A stretch of DNA of 64,000 nucleotides. It comes from Lachancea kluyveri NRRL Y-12651 (lineage: Eukaryota; Ascomycota; Saccharomycetes; Saccharomycetales; Saccharomycetaceae). A program made the translations under genes and the position numbers. Shown here in pieces: positions 51,477 to 63,182 of this stretch. Numbering within the stretch: the stretch's first letter is position 1; every line of letters begins with the position of its first letter. The notes beneath the pieces were generated by a model, which was not told where the DNA came from, made no database searches, and saw nothing but the letters and a program-made list of their open reading frames with translations. The stretch spans positions 1,178,001 through 1,242,000 of the forward strand of contig CM000689.1 of NCBI GenBank assembly GCA_000149225.2, read 5' to 3'.

Positions 51477-52798
51477 CGAGGGTCGTATGCAGCATCAGGC
51501 CATCGCCCGACTGTTTTCTGCAGAAGCCGCTCAGACAACTGCCAAGTATTTTAAAGCACACCATTCGTCTCGCGACAACATGCTGACATCAGACCATGAG
51601 GAAATACAAGGACTCCAAAAGTGTTTGGGAAGCTTGTAGAATCAAGTGATCGACTAGTGGAAATTGGTTAGCCTGTTAGGGCCGCGAGGCCGAAAAACCC
51701 AACCGCATCAGGCTGAAATTTTTTCACTGAAAATCACATGTGTTCATCCGTTATAGAAGCTCATAACTTAAAATTCTTTTGACCTGGAATACAGAAGTAG
51801 TGCCTTACATCATTTTTTCGTGAATGGTCGAAAAGCCTTTTATGGGTAGTACTTATTCGTGAGGCAAAAAAAAAAAAAGAAAAAAAAGTGATCTGTAACT
51901 TCTCGAATATTGAGGTATACTGTGCCAGAAGTTGTAATCGGCTCAATGATATTATTTGTCTTTCATCCCCAGGCTAGCCTAGCGTAAAACGGGATGGTCA
52001 AATAGTGGTATATGCTTCAAGTATCTTCTTTCCGAGGACTGTGTTAATCTACTGGATTACTTTTCAGAAAGTAGTTCCGCTATGTATCAAACCACTGAAG
52101 TATCAACAAGTAAAGTGGCCTAAAATATTCTGGAGTGTAGAATGTTTTGAAAACAAGATAAGGTGCTAACGTTTGCCAGTAATTTCTCTAAAATTCATGG
52201 TGTTACCTTCCAGAGCTTACTGAACTTAAATCAGAGGGAAGAACTGTAGTATGGTGGTTTTTGTGCTACTCCAACTGGCAAGGGCTGGAATGTTTTATCA
52301 GAAGCTCAACGAGACCCTTTAATATATAAAAAAGTTGGGTCAAAATCCAGGTTAAACTCGATTCCCTCCTAGCATTGAAACTATAAGACTATAAGAGTTG
52401 TCCAAAGTTACAGCTTTTAATTTCATTAATGCAATATTGAAAGGAATGTGTTCTTTTTGAGAGTAGATGCAAACCTATCAGTGGAGGTTTACTTTTTGAA
52501 AAAAAATGATGTATGCTTAATTGTGTCTAATTGCTCTCGAAGTAGCCCTTTTAATCAGCATCAGTCCCTCCATGGGCAAAACAACGTCGAGAAAAGCGCG
52601 TAAAGACAGCTACATAAAAGAATAAAATACGAATGAATGCTTATTCATTGAATTGCAAGTGATTTTAGAAGTAAAATAAAAACAAAACAAGTTTTTTCAG
52701 ATAAGGGAGTACAAAAGCAACAATTACAATTTTTAATTTCCAAACCTTATCCTGTACTATGCAAGTATGTACAAAAAAGCCTTAATATTATTTAACAA

Positions 52799-53016
52799 TT
52801 ATAATTCAAAATTTGGCTCTAAAAACTTCATAGGAAATTCATTCCAGAGGCTTTGCGTGTTGGGGGTAGGATCTTTACTATTGATAGTTGCAACAGACAC
52901 ATGTAACTTATGTGGTGGCCTTGAGCAATGGCTACGATAGAGCTACCAAAAGGAGATATGATTATTCTTAATATGAGGGCCCTGTTTGGCCCTTGGCTCG
53001 GATATTTAGCAGCCGC
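52799..53016 (-). pseudogene. Relic of an unidentified protein-coding gene (C-terminal part)
   Basis: On the minus strand one frame reads a protein-like segment (AAKYPSQGPNRALILR, SPFGSSIVAIAQGHH) and, after a single frame change near 52910, continues with LHVSVATINSKDPTPNTQ and FPMKFLEPNFEL to a stop at 52799-52801. The composition and continuity across one shift suggest a decayed gene end. I do not recognise the family. Confidence 0.4.
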
Positions 53017-53783
53017 CTAATATATACATAACCTATATGCATCATTACTGGAATAGTAATTGTGTCACAAGCAGCAACCACACAAAAGTGTATGAACTCA
53101 GTATCAAACAAGCGACACCGATGCTGAAACCAACAGTTTTTGTGTAGCTGAAGTAGATCAGCTTACCATTCGAAACTTTAGTATTTTCCTAATCAAATGT
53201 TTACATGTCAGCAGCCAGTACTTACAAACCCGTGCCTTCTTTCCTCCGTGTTTTTCAAAGCTGCTGGGAGGCACAATAGGCTCCCGCGTGGCGCAACCCC
53301 AGCCACACTATAATTGAACGAGATTTAGGTTAGATTAGCTAGAAAATACTCATGAAACACATTTTTTCATACGAACTAGAAAAACTAACATATGATCTGG
53401 GAAATGCTGCTTCTCACCTGACGTTACAAAATTTGGCCTTAGGGTTGTCTTACAGGTATACCAACTGTATTGGATGATGAGCATAATACTGGAAAAATTT
53501 TCACAACGGATTATGGTGTAATTTCATGCTTCTTGACCATTCCAAAATAACTGGCATCTAATAACTAAAAGTATGCGGAATACTATAGCAAATACTTCGA
53601 GTGCTCTACACGTGTCATCGAGAATGTGATCAATTGTAGGAAATTGGTTACTTTTCTTTCTCGTGAGAAAGTTTTCATAAACCAGAAGAAAAACAGCAAC
53701 GCACAGAAGAACCTTGAATGTTGAAAGGCGTCGCACAGCAATAGTAAATAAGACAAACCACGAAAAATTGCTGCACATCTGGT

Positions 53784-55940
53784 ATGAAATTTTTTAGGTT
53801 GTCCCTGTTACTGCACTTGTTAACACCCACATTTGCGTATGCTTACGAACCTAAAGTCACGCAAGTGGAATTAAGCAGTTTGGATGATAAGACAGTATTC
53901 TATGGTAGTAATAATGTACTAATGCTAGCCAACAATTTACTACTGTACTCAAATAATAGTGGAAAAACATGGAGTAGTGCCAATGGAGTTTATACAGATG
54001 ATAAGGTTACTAAAATAGAAAGAGATATGTTTTTCAATAATAGAGCATTCGCTCAAGGAAACAATGGACTTTATATGACAAAAGACCAAGGTAAAAATTG
54101 GGAGCAATCGAACTTTTTTAACCACACGCCTGGAAGCGTGGATATGTTTGTTCAGACGCACCCTACCAAGGAGGACTACATCCCCATCCAAGTAGAACCT
54201 ACCTATCTTAGTGGTTTCATTGGGTCATTTGCTTCTCAAGCTACTAGGGGTATGCTAGGAGTTACGCAAGTAGGTGGAACTGCATCATTCGTGTCTTTTG
54301 ATGGAGGAAAATTATTTACCAAGATTACTCATCCAACAAGTTTATCAGACACACCGTTTGACTGTTATGAATGCCTATTTACTAGGTTTTCAAAGGACTC
54401 TCATGTAGGTGATGAATCTGATTTTTTATGCTGGTTTACAAAATCATCCAATAGCCTTTTTCTTGAACCCTACGCAGGTGCCATGTTATATATTTTTAAA
54501 GATTTTGGTAAAACATTAACAGCAGTCGAACAATTTAACAGTAGTACATTGGACAGTATGAAACTATTAAACGACTACATCGCAGTTTTTACAAACGGTT
54601 CTTCTGAAGAAGACCCGGGCTTCAAAATGTGAGTTTCTAAGAATGGTTCTGAATTTCATGAAGCTAAAATCCCAGACGGGTTTAATCTCTCCACAATTAA
54701 AATTTTACCTGGATCACGGGAGAGACTTATTATTTCTGCTGATAAAATAAAGTAAAAAAAAAACAAACGGTAGAATATGAAATGCTAATATCCGACTCTA
54801 TTGGCACTAAGTTCTCAAAATTATCGTTGCTCCCCAAAAAATATGGATCACTCAGTACAAATACTGCTGTGTACTCAGATGGTGCTATTATCAGCACTTT
54901 TATTAATGGTGAGAATGAAGAGACAAAGATTTCAACCGATAATGGTTTAAGTTGGTCCAATTTAAGAGTAGAGAATGGCGAAAAAAATAAGCCTCATGAA
55001 TGCGACATTGACGGTGCTGGTCGATGTTCATTAACTTTGGATTATGGGCAAACACAAATACCTGGAAAATCGCTTTTCACTAATACTACGCTAGGAACCC
55101 TGATCGTTCTTGGGTGTGTACCAAAAAAGGATGATTTCTCTTCGTTACTTAAAGAGACGTATATCTCACGTAATGGTGGAAATAGCTGGTCGAAAATTCT
55201 AGATTTCCCTGTGATTTACGCTTTTGGAGATATGGGAAATATTATTGTTGCCATTTCAGCACCCCATTATTCATTAAGTGACGAAACTAGTGAAATGTAC
55301 TATTCTTTGGATAACGGTTACACGTGGTCCACATACCAATTAGATCGCAGAGTAAATCCTATTGATTTATTTGCACTTATTGGAGATGGTTCTGACTCTG
55401 TTTTTATCTTAACTAGTTATTACCAAGACTCTGAAGATGATTCTGATGGATATGCCATCTATACAATTGATTTTAGCAACGCTTTTGACGGAAGAATTTG
55501 TTCAGAAGATGATTTTGAAGACCGGTACCAGGGTAATGGCGAATGTTTCAATGGCGCTAGGTATAAACTTAATCAGAGAAAGTCAGAAGCACAGTGTCTC
55601 GGTAAGAAATCGGTAGCAGATGTTAAAAAAAATAGAAGAACCATGTGATTGCTCAGAAAAATATTATGAGCGTATGTTTGAATTTTCCAAAAATAATAAA
55701 GGGAAGTGTGCTCTAAACAAGTCTCTATTAAAGCTTTCAAATAAGTGTAGTGGCTCCAAAAAAAGTATCAAACTCACACCATCCACTTTAACCTTACAGA
55801 ACAAGTGTCAAAACCCACTCAATATTAAAGATGTAAAGGTCCGTTGTAACAATAAAGGATAGAGTACTTTCAAATTTAAGTACACCATTAAGCGAAATGC
55901 TCAGATAGTTCTCAAGATTAAGATCCAAGTCTAATAAATT
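53784..55940 (+). pseudogene. Vps10/Vth-type sortilin-domain gene, copy 2 (disabled)
   Basis: Starts with an intact signal peptide (MKFFRLSLLLHLLTPTFAYA). It then follows the first Vps10 domain and the following cysteine-rich module of Pep1/Vth1 (SEDDFEDRYQGNGECFNGARYKL, CDCSEKYYERMFEFSKNNKGKC). Lesions seen: a TGA at 54630-54632 where the family has Trp, a frame change in the A-rich stretch near 54750, a second in an A-run near 55625, and a stop at 55861-55863. The second Vps10 domain, membrane span and tail are absent. It appears more recently disabled than copy 3. Confidence 0.85.
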
Positions 55941-58809
55941 GGCCCCAATCCACTTTCTAAGTTTTTGTATAGATTGAAATATACAACGGAATATATGTGC
56001 ATAAAAAAGAAGGAGAAAGAGGTTGTGGTTTGGTATCGAATATTGATACAAGTGCCCAAAAAAATGGCTACTCCAACTATTTTAGACTATCTTTTGAGCA
56101 TATGCTTACGTTGTGAAAACTCACTTTTTTCAGTTACAAAGGTTCTTGAAGTCCACCTCTTGATCCAAATGTGTATGACCCTTTTTCTGGAGGATGTGCG
56201 AAACTCACGATCACATCAATAAGTTTTTGGTAAGCAAGACCGACTAAAAGTTTTCGTTGGTTCTAGTTTAGAGGAAAAAATGCAGTCTTGCAGCATTCGT
56301 CTTTTCGAACAGTGCCTTTCCTTTTAATTAAAGCTAGTACTGATTCTATTTAGTCGAAAAAGAATTTTTTTAAAAAAGCTTGTAAAAAATTTGGCCTAGG
56401 ACACTTCAAATTAATTTAGCAACTTTTTCTTTTTAAGTATATGATTTAATTCGCTATTTGTTACATCTGGGTTATTATTTCAGAAGACTGCAGATCTTCA
56501 AATATCAAAAGTAACTTAATAAAGCTCATTTATTTCTCAAATTTACATTAAAGCCTTGAACTGGAGTTTAGTATAGCACTTTGCTATTTAAAATGACTTT
56601 TTTAAAAGCACGATCTCATCAGAAATACTCGGATATACTTTTGAAAATATCATAACCCTCAATACATATAGGCATATCAAGAGAAATTTCCCGCTTTTTC
56701 AAAAAATTATTAAATGTAGAACCACTTATAATTTTATTTCTCTTTAAGTTTGAGCATTAAAAAAGATACACATCTATGGGACTTGCATATTACCATATTC
56801 TATTAAAGCTATTGATACACGCTCTTTTAATTTCTATAAGAACGCCGATTTGGAATCAAACAAAAGTTTTTCATGGCTGAACAAGCCAAATTCTCTATAA
56901 TAAGCAGCAGCCGTTGGGTATTGCTATTAGAAATCACTTTGTGCACATGATAAATGCACCCAAAAATCTCACACATTATGCTCCCCGTAAGCATCTAACG
57001 GGCCTTTCCTGAAGTAGTACCAAATTATTCGAAGAGCTAAACCTGGTTGTATCCTGAAAAGTCAACTACTTAGATGCCAAAATAGAAATTCAATGTATAG
57101 TATTTTTTTTAGACTACCCCAATAGTACCTAATAATTTGCTTAATTGAACAAGTAATGCTATTTCTGTTGCAAAATTACAAAAAGTTTAAGAGGTGCATG
57201 GCTTTAACCCACTTTATATTGTGGTTGCCTTCATATATTTTAGGCTTTTTTAACCTTTTCAGCTAATTATCGCAAAGGATATGAATATATTTTGTATTCA
57301 CAATGATCACATAGTTCTTCACAGTTTTTTCACAACAAAAGTGGCTATTACCAGTAGTGGTCTAGGAGACTTACTCTAAATCCTTATCCTGAAAATAAAT
57401 GCAACAAAATTAAGTCTAAACAAGACCCTGGATTGAGAGCTTACGCAAAAATGGCTATATGAGCTAATGTGCACGAAATTGGTTAATAGTAGAAAGCCTG
57501 GTGTGGCGAAAGGATGGAGAGCGCCCAAGACAGGAACCAAAAGAGGTGCGTACAGTATATTAAAAGCTTGGGTATTTTCTATTTTACAATTCCTCTGCAA
57601 AAAGTTATTTGAATTAAAGGTAACAGTCTACAGAAATCGCTAATCAAAAGAGTGCTCTATTGCCCCGAAAAAGTGTTCTATATTCTAATTTTCTACCAAT
57701 TCATGGATTGTGTAATTCCACCTTTTCAAGAATTTTTTCTCAGCAAACCGTTGTGTATCTTGACACCATATTTCAAATATTTTAGGTTGAAAAGCAAGAA
57801 AAAAAATACCTCTTTTGCTGAGCATCTTCAAATATTTGTTGTATTATCACTGGCACATGAGCTATGGTACATCTCATAATGCAGTATATTTTGTACCTAA
57901 AAAATTTGCCAAAGTCGGAAGCTAAAGCACAGCAAAAATGTGTCTACAATTAGTTGTAGAAGGTAACTGCAGCACGAAATAAATATGTGCCAAGTGGCAC
58001 CTACTTGCGCAATTTTTTTCTAGGATAAGCGAACAAAAATGTTGAAAAAAAGCTTTCTGCACATAATGGTAGTTAATTAATCTTAACCTATTGCATCGAG
58101 TGTAACGAACTGATATATGTGTAAACAGAAAGTAAAGTCAGGCCCCAAGGTGAATTCTGGGAAGTGAAAGATGACGCGTTGCAAGAAAATACCTTGGTTC
58201 GAGTACGGTGTTGAAGAGAAAATAAGAATATTATACAGCTACATACATATAAGGTATGTATGCGATTGTATTTCCAGGTATTGCTAGACATGTTTCTCTA
58301 GATACATCTCGGCTCAAAATATCATAAAAGTGTAGCTCTACTTACAGTATTTAGCAAGTATTACAATTTACACATACGCAAGCTATGTATTCAACAGTCT
58401 AAAGAAAATATCTTACACATCTAGCTCGGAAGTTCAAATAGTCAAAACATTTAGAGCATTTTTTTCTCGATTCAGAAATTAACCCAAACTCAATAAATGT
58501 TCTGGACCAATCAAAAGTTAACTCGTACAAAAGTGTATATGATGCATCCTATTTGTCTACCGTGAATCTGTTGTTACGGATTATTAGATAGTAAATATCT
58601 GTGAGTCTACTTCAATCTCTCTGGAAAGGTAAAAAACAACCATACCAAAACTCTTTCGTACACCTGGTCAAGCATTGGAAGCAATAAGATACAAAAAATT
58701 TGAAGCAACTAATCAGTAATCGGAATTTCCAGGGTGAGTATTGAATAACTTTTTAACTTGCTTTTTATGAACATACTGCTCTATACATCTGATTTTCAGC
58801 AGGATTTAC
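55941..58809. other. 2.9-kb AT-rich gap between Vps10-like copies 2 and 3
   Basis: No gene is supported. A short coding-like patch lies at 56162-56230 (DPNVYDPFSGGCAKLTITS), unassigned. The rest is AT-rich with homopolymer runs; no tRNA, LTR pair or telomeric repeat was recognised. Confidence 0.45.
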
Positions 58810-60050
58810 ATGGATAAAGCTGGGGAGTATTGACTTCTTTCATTTTTATGAAAACAGCAATATAGCACGGTTTGGCGTAGATGCCAACGATAATGGCAAA
58901 TATTTCAAGGTTTTATCTACGAGTTTTAACCTACACCATAACAACGTACCGTTTCAGTTACCCAAAAAAGAAGTTTACATGATAAAGAGGCCTAGGCAAA
59001 GGCTCAAACAAAATATTTTTCTACTGAGCTCCTTAAAGACTGTGAAGACTTTAATCCTGTAGCAAAGTGTATCCTAGTAAAAGGGAGTATACTATTATCT
59101 AACAACTAATCACTTGCAATCTCGACGCTTCCGATACTGTGGAGCCTAGTGGTTCCATGTAACGTTTTGAAACGGAATCTCTCCTTTCATCCGAAGCAAA
59201 TGAAAACTTTAGAAAATTTATTCCATTGGAATATGTTCTTGTAGATGAAACCTAAGAAAGAATCATTTGTGAGTTTAATGCGATTATAAAAATTATACAA
59301 GGTCATCAAAGTGTTACTGCCTCTGCAATCTTATGCAATTTCGGTTTCTTGTTTCCCAGGAAAGATGCTAACGAAAAACGTTTTATTTCTCTGTTCTTTA
59401 TTGCAGATGGTTTGGGTAAGAAGTACGAAAAGATCGGTATATATGGAGATAATTAAACCCCCTTTTTGAAATATTAGAGAGCCAAGTCCTCATATTAACT
59501 GCGAAGGACAACAATGACGAGATCTCCGCGGGAAAGCTATATATTTCTACGCAAGGATATAGACACAGAGAAGCCCTGTCTCGTTCGCTAAATTTCTCTA
59601 CAAAACAATTGGCGGTACAAAAGTTTTTGATGATAGGAACTTACTGAAACTACGCAATTTTTTATCCCTCGGTAAGAATGAATGCTTTTTTGATAACTGA
59701 TTCTCAGGTTTAACTGCATTCAACTTTTCTAAGTTGCTCCTCACATTTTCTCAAGACAGTCCTTTTGGTAACATGAATTAGAGGAAGGTGCTACTGTAAA
59801 CAGCCCCGAAATTACCATGACAAGTGCTTCTAATTCCAAATTCATCCTGAGCAGTTTCTCCATCGAAAAAGAAGACGTTGATGAGTACTGTTGAACCAAC
59901 TACATTATAATTTTTTGAAAAAATATAAGGATTGGTGGGATAACCTGTTCAGACCATGGTTTTGAATATCGATACCAAAATGAAGGAAAGAGTGCAAATT
60001 TAATAAGGCAAAAAAAGGAAAGAAAAGAAAGCCCTATTCCCGGTGTTTGT
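58810..60050 (+). pseudogene. Vps10/Vth-type sortilin-domain gene, copy 3 (highly decayed)
   Basis: Scattered frames follow the same order of motifs as copies 1 and 2. DFFHFYENSNIARFG and KEVYMIKRPRQRLKQN are near 58840-59010. DGLGKKYEKIGIYGDN and EILESQVLILTAKDNNDEI then AGKLYIST are near 59410-59560. FLITDSQGLTAFNFSKL is near 59690-59740, SKFILSSFSIEKEDVDEYC near 59835-59890, and ITCSDHGFEYRYQNEGKSAN near 59940-60000. Many stops and frame changes separate them, so it cannot make a product. Recognised by alignment to the two neighbouring copies. Confidence 0.65.
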
Positions 60051-61442
60051 TTCAGAAGTTTCCTGTGGATGTTATGCTGGTCAAAGAGCCATGCTCCTAT
60101 ACCGGAGAATAATCCAAACCTTGACTGAAACTTAGAATTGGAATTGGCCTGACCTGGCCTTACTTGAATTATGAGGAAAATGCAAACCGAGATATACCAC
60201 CTTCCGCGTAGTACGTAGCTTTATCATTTATACTGGAAGTGGTAGCCAGCACTATACCACACCAACAGAACCTGTTGCTTGGAAGTACTTGGAGAAGCAG
60301 AAAGCGTGTGCGTTGTGCTTATTATCAGACAGTCATTATAATCGAAAGACAGAGCTACTCTTTTAGAAAATCACAGTTTAGCATAATGACTGGTTCAAAC
60401 TCCTTTATGTTCGTTTTGAACAGATCTGTAGAAAACCAGAGAAACCTAATACTATCGGCACAGACAAGCCTCTGTCTTTATCTGGGTTTTTACCTTTGAT
60501 CAATACTTGGCAGAAATTCTCAAGCACTACGTTAACATATCCAGGTTTCGTGCAACAAGGCAATGTTTGTCAAAGCTGGTACTGAAGCGCAGCTATATAG
60601 AGCGTAAAATATATCCTTTCGAATGTCGATATCGTTGGCCAAATGCGAATATTTTAATACAAATTCGAAACTTCGAGCGTTGCATTTAGAGATGGTAATT
60701 TAAACTGCTGCATTGCTGAATGCATGACTGACCACGAGAACCTTGAATATCAGTCCAATCACACGGAGCATGAGCCAAGCAGGGCAAGTTTTGTGATGAA
60801 TCCAGTGGCGTAACAACCCTCCGATAATTCACATACAAGCCAGAGAGGGTTCATACCAAAGGCGCTATCATAGCCTCTTTTTCCGGGGCAGTGCAGGGCC
60901 ACGTTGGTGGATACTTAAATTGGACCCTGGACGGTGGACCCTTTTGCATCGCTACCGGTGTTTATCGAGCTCTAACCCGGGTAATTGTATATGTGGCTGC
61001 ATAGAACTTGCCGCAGGACCCTTACATCACTGGTGGCAGCACGTGGGTGGCAGTGCGGCGAAAACTAACTAATGGCGACGACGCTGGTATTGCCACAGAT
61101 GATCCGGAACACTTAGGCCGTACCTACCAATTTTAAGTACCTCCCCAGATCAATTTGTCTATGAATTTGTTTTACTACACGTGCTAGTCTATTTTATGAA
61201 TCCAATATTTCCTTTACTGCCATGGTGGGAAGAAGGCAAAAGAAAAAAAAGTGCCAAAGCCAATTTCTTTCCTCAGTCAGAGGATTATCGCTAGAGAATA
61301 TAAAGTAAGATGAAAAACACTTCTTTCGGTACTCCAGAATGTTAGTGTGTATTAAGTCTAGTTTAGTTATTATTGTAAGAGACCAAAAAGACGGAAGTTA
61401 ATCATCGGGATACTGTCAGCCAGAATAAAAAATCACTAAAAA
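60051..61442. promoter_or_regulatory. PHO89 upstream region with two CACGTG boxes
   Basis: CACGTG occurs at 61040-61045 (followed by GG, a Pho4-preferred context) and at 61178-61183, about 400 and 260 bp before the PHO89 ATG. A TATA-like GAATATAAAG lies near 61297. The left part (60100-60800) contains fragments of open frame and may carry relic coding DNA. Phosphate control by Pho4 is inferred from the boxes and the known regulation of PHO89. Confidence 0.6.
60828..61004 (+). pseudogene. Possible relic of a Dal5-family (allantoate permease type) transporter
   Basis: A 58-codon frame without an ATG, richer in GC than its surroundings, reading KGAIIASFSGAVQGHVGGYL then NWTLDGG. This resembles the FSG-x-x-QG and LDG segments around membrane span five of the allantoate/pantothenate/nicotinate permease family. 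A related S. cerevisiae gene (YIL166C) neighbours SDL1 in the chromosome IX subtelomere. The match is short and weak, so this is a tentative call. It lies inside the PHO89 upstream region. Confidence 0.3.
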
Positions 61443-63182
61443 ATGGCCTTACATCAATTCGATTATATTTTTGCAATTACCATGTTGTTTGCATTTTTAG
61501 ATGCTTTCAACATTGGGGCAAATGATGTTGCTAATTCTTTTGCTTCATCTATCTCCTCAAGATCTCTAAAATACTGGCAGGCTATGGTTTTGGCAGGTCT
61601 TTGTGAATTTTTGGGAGCAGTTTTAGCAGGCGCAAGAGTGTCCAACACAATCAAAAATAACATTATTGACTCTTCTACTTATGACAATGATCCTGCTGTT
61701 TTAATGCTGACTATGGCCTGTGCTTTAGTTGGTTCAGCATGTTGGTTGACGTTTGCTACCTCAATTGGTATGCCAGTTTCAACCACTCATTCTATTGTTG
61801 GTGGTACTATTGGTGCTGGTATTGCAGCTGGTGGTGCCCGTGGTGTTATCTGGGGCTGGGATGGTGTTGCACAAATTATTGCTTCCTGGTTCATTGCTCC
61901 AGTTTTAGCAGGTTGCATTGCCGCTATAGTATTCTCGATTTCCAAGTTGACCGTTTTGGAGATTAAATCCATAGAAAGATCGATTAAAAATGCTCTACTA
62001 TTGGTTGGGTTTTTAGTTTTTGCTACTTTCTCCATTTTGACCATGTTGATCGTGTGGAAGGGTTCGCCTAACTTGAAGTTGGACAAATTGTCTGGAACTG
62101 AAACTGCAGTATCGATTATCCTTACTGGTGCAGTTGCTTCCGCTATTTATTTCATCTTTTTCTATCCGTACTACAGAAGGAAGGTTTTAGAAAAAGATTG
62201 GACTTTGAAGTTGGTCGATCTTTTCAGAGGCCCAACTTTTTACTTCAAGTCTACTGATGACATACCGCCAATGCCAGAAGGTCACCAATTAACCATCGAT
62301 TATTATGAGGGTAGAAGAATGGATGACGATGCCACAATAAATGTTGAAGATGAAGAAAGTAAGATAACTGCTGGCTCTACTACATCTAATAACGGTGAAA
62401 ACGTTAAAGACGAAGTTTTGCAACACCTGGATCTAGTTAAAACAGAAACAGAGCCAGAAAAGAAAATCTCTACTAGGCAGTACTGGTGGTCTCTGTTAAA
62501 GAAAGGCCCTAAAAAATGGCCATTGTTGTTCTGGTTAGTCATTTCTCATGGTTGGACCCAAGACGTTATTTACGCTCAAGTTAATGAAAAAGATATGCTT
62601 TCTGGTGATCTTAAGGAAATGTACAAAAGATCCAAATTCTATGACAACAGAGTTGAATATATTTACTCAATTTTACAAGCTATCACTGCAGCCACCATGT
62701 CATTCGCACACGGTGCTAATGATGTCGCTAATGCTACTGGTCCTTTAGCCGCAGTTTATGACATCTGGAGAACCAACGATGTTACATCAAAATCTGAAGT
62801 TCCAGTTTGGGTTTTGGCTTATGGTGGTGCTGCTTTAGTTATTGGTTGCTGGACTTTCGGTTACAATATCATCAAAAACTTGGGTAATAAAATGATTTTA
62901 CAATCACCATCAAGAGGGTTTTCGATCGAATTGGCTGCTGCGATCACTACTGTCATGGCTACCCAATTGGCTATTCCAACTTCAACTACTCAAATCGCAG
63001 TTGGTGGTATTGTTGCTGTTGGTTTATGTAATAAGGATGTGAAATCGGTTAACTGGAGAATGGTAGCTTGGTGCTATTCTGGTTGGTTTTTAACTTTACC
63101 AATCGCCGGTTTGATCGCTGGTATATTAAACGGGATTATTTTGAACGCTCCTCGTTTTGGCGGTGAGTATCAAATGAGCTAA
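61443..63182 (+). CDS. PHO89: Pho89, plasma-membrane Na+/phosphate symporter
   Basis: A 579-residue PiT-family transporter (S. cerevisiae Pho89 is 574) with about 12 membrane segments and a large hydrophilic loop (residues ~280-365). Both inverted PiT signatures are intact: FNIGANDVANSFASSIS near the N-terminus and AHGANDVANATGPL in the second half. It takes up phosphate with Na+ at alkaline pH. In S. cerevisiae it is induced by phosphate starvation through Pho4 and by calcineurin/Crz1. Codon use is favourable. It is the rightmost intact gene. Confidence 0.97.
   Translation: MALHQFDYIFAITMLFAFLDAFNIGANDVANSFASSISSRSLKYWQAMVLAGLCEFLGAVLAGARVSNTIKNNIIDSSTYDNDPAVLMLTMACALVGSACWLTFATSIGMPVSTTHSIVGGTIGAGIAAGGARGVIWGWDGVAQIIASWFIAPVLAGCIAAIVFSISKLTVLEIKSIERSIKNALLLVGFLVFATFSILTMLIVWKGSPNLKLDKLSGTETAVSIILTGAVASAIYFIFFYPYYRRKVLEKDWTLKLVDLFRGPTFYFKSTDDIPPMPEGHQLTIDYYEGRRMDDDATINVEDEESKITAGSTTSNNGENVKDEVLQHLDLVKTETEPEKKISTRQYWWSLLKKGPKKWPLLFWLVISHGWTQDVIYAQVNEKDMLSGDLKEMYKRSKFYDNRVEYIYSILQAITAATMSFAHGANDVANATGPLAAVYDIWRTNDVTSKSEVPVWVLAYGGAALVIGCWTFGYNIIKNLGNKMILQSPSRGFSIELAAAITTVMATQLAIPTSTTQIAVGGIVAVGLCNKDVKSVNWRMVAWCYSGWFLTLPIAGLIAGILNGIILNAPRFGGEYQMS

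Larger units (their letters stand above)
51337..53783. other. 2.4-kb gap between ADH4 and Vps10-like copy 2
   Basis: The left ~500 bp is the ADH4 promoter, with a TTTATAGA TATA-like box near 51418 and a GC-rich GGCCGCGAGGCC palindrome near 51680. A minus-strand coding relic is annotated at 52799-53016. A GC-rich patch around 53260-53310 has no assigned function. The remainder is AT-rich with nothing recognisable. Confidence 0.4.

Noticed and set aside
58196-58206. GGTTCGAGT as a tRNA B box
   Set aside because: Flanks do not pair into a T arm and no A box precedes it.
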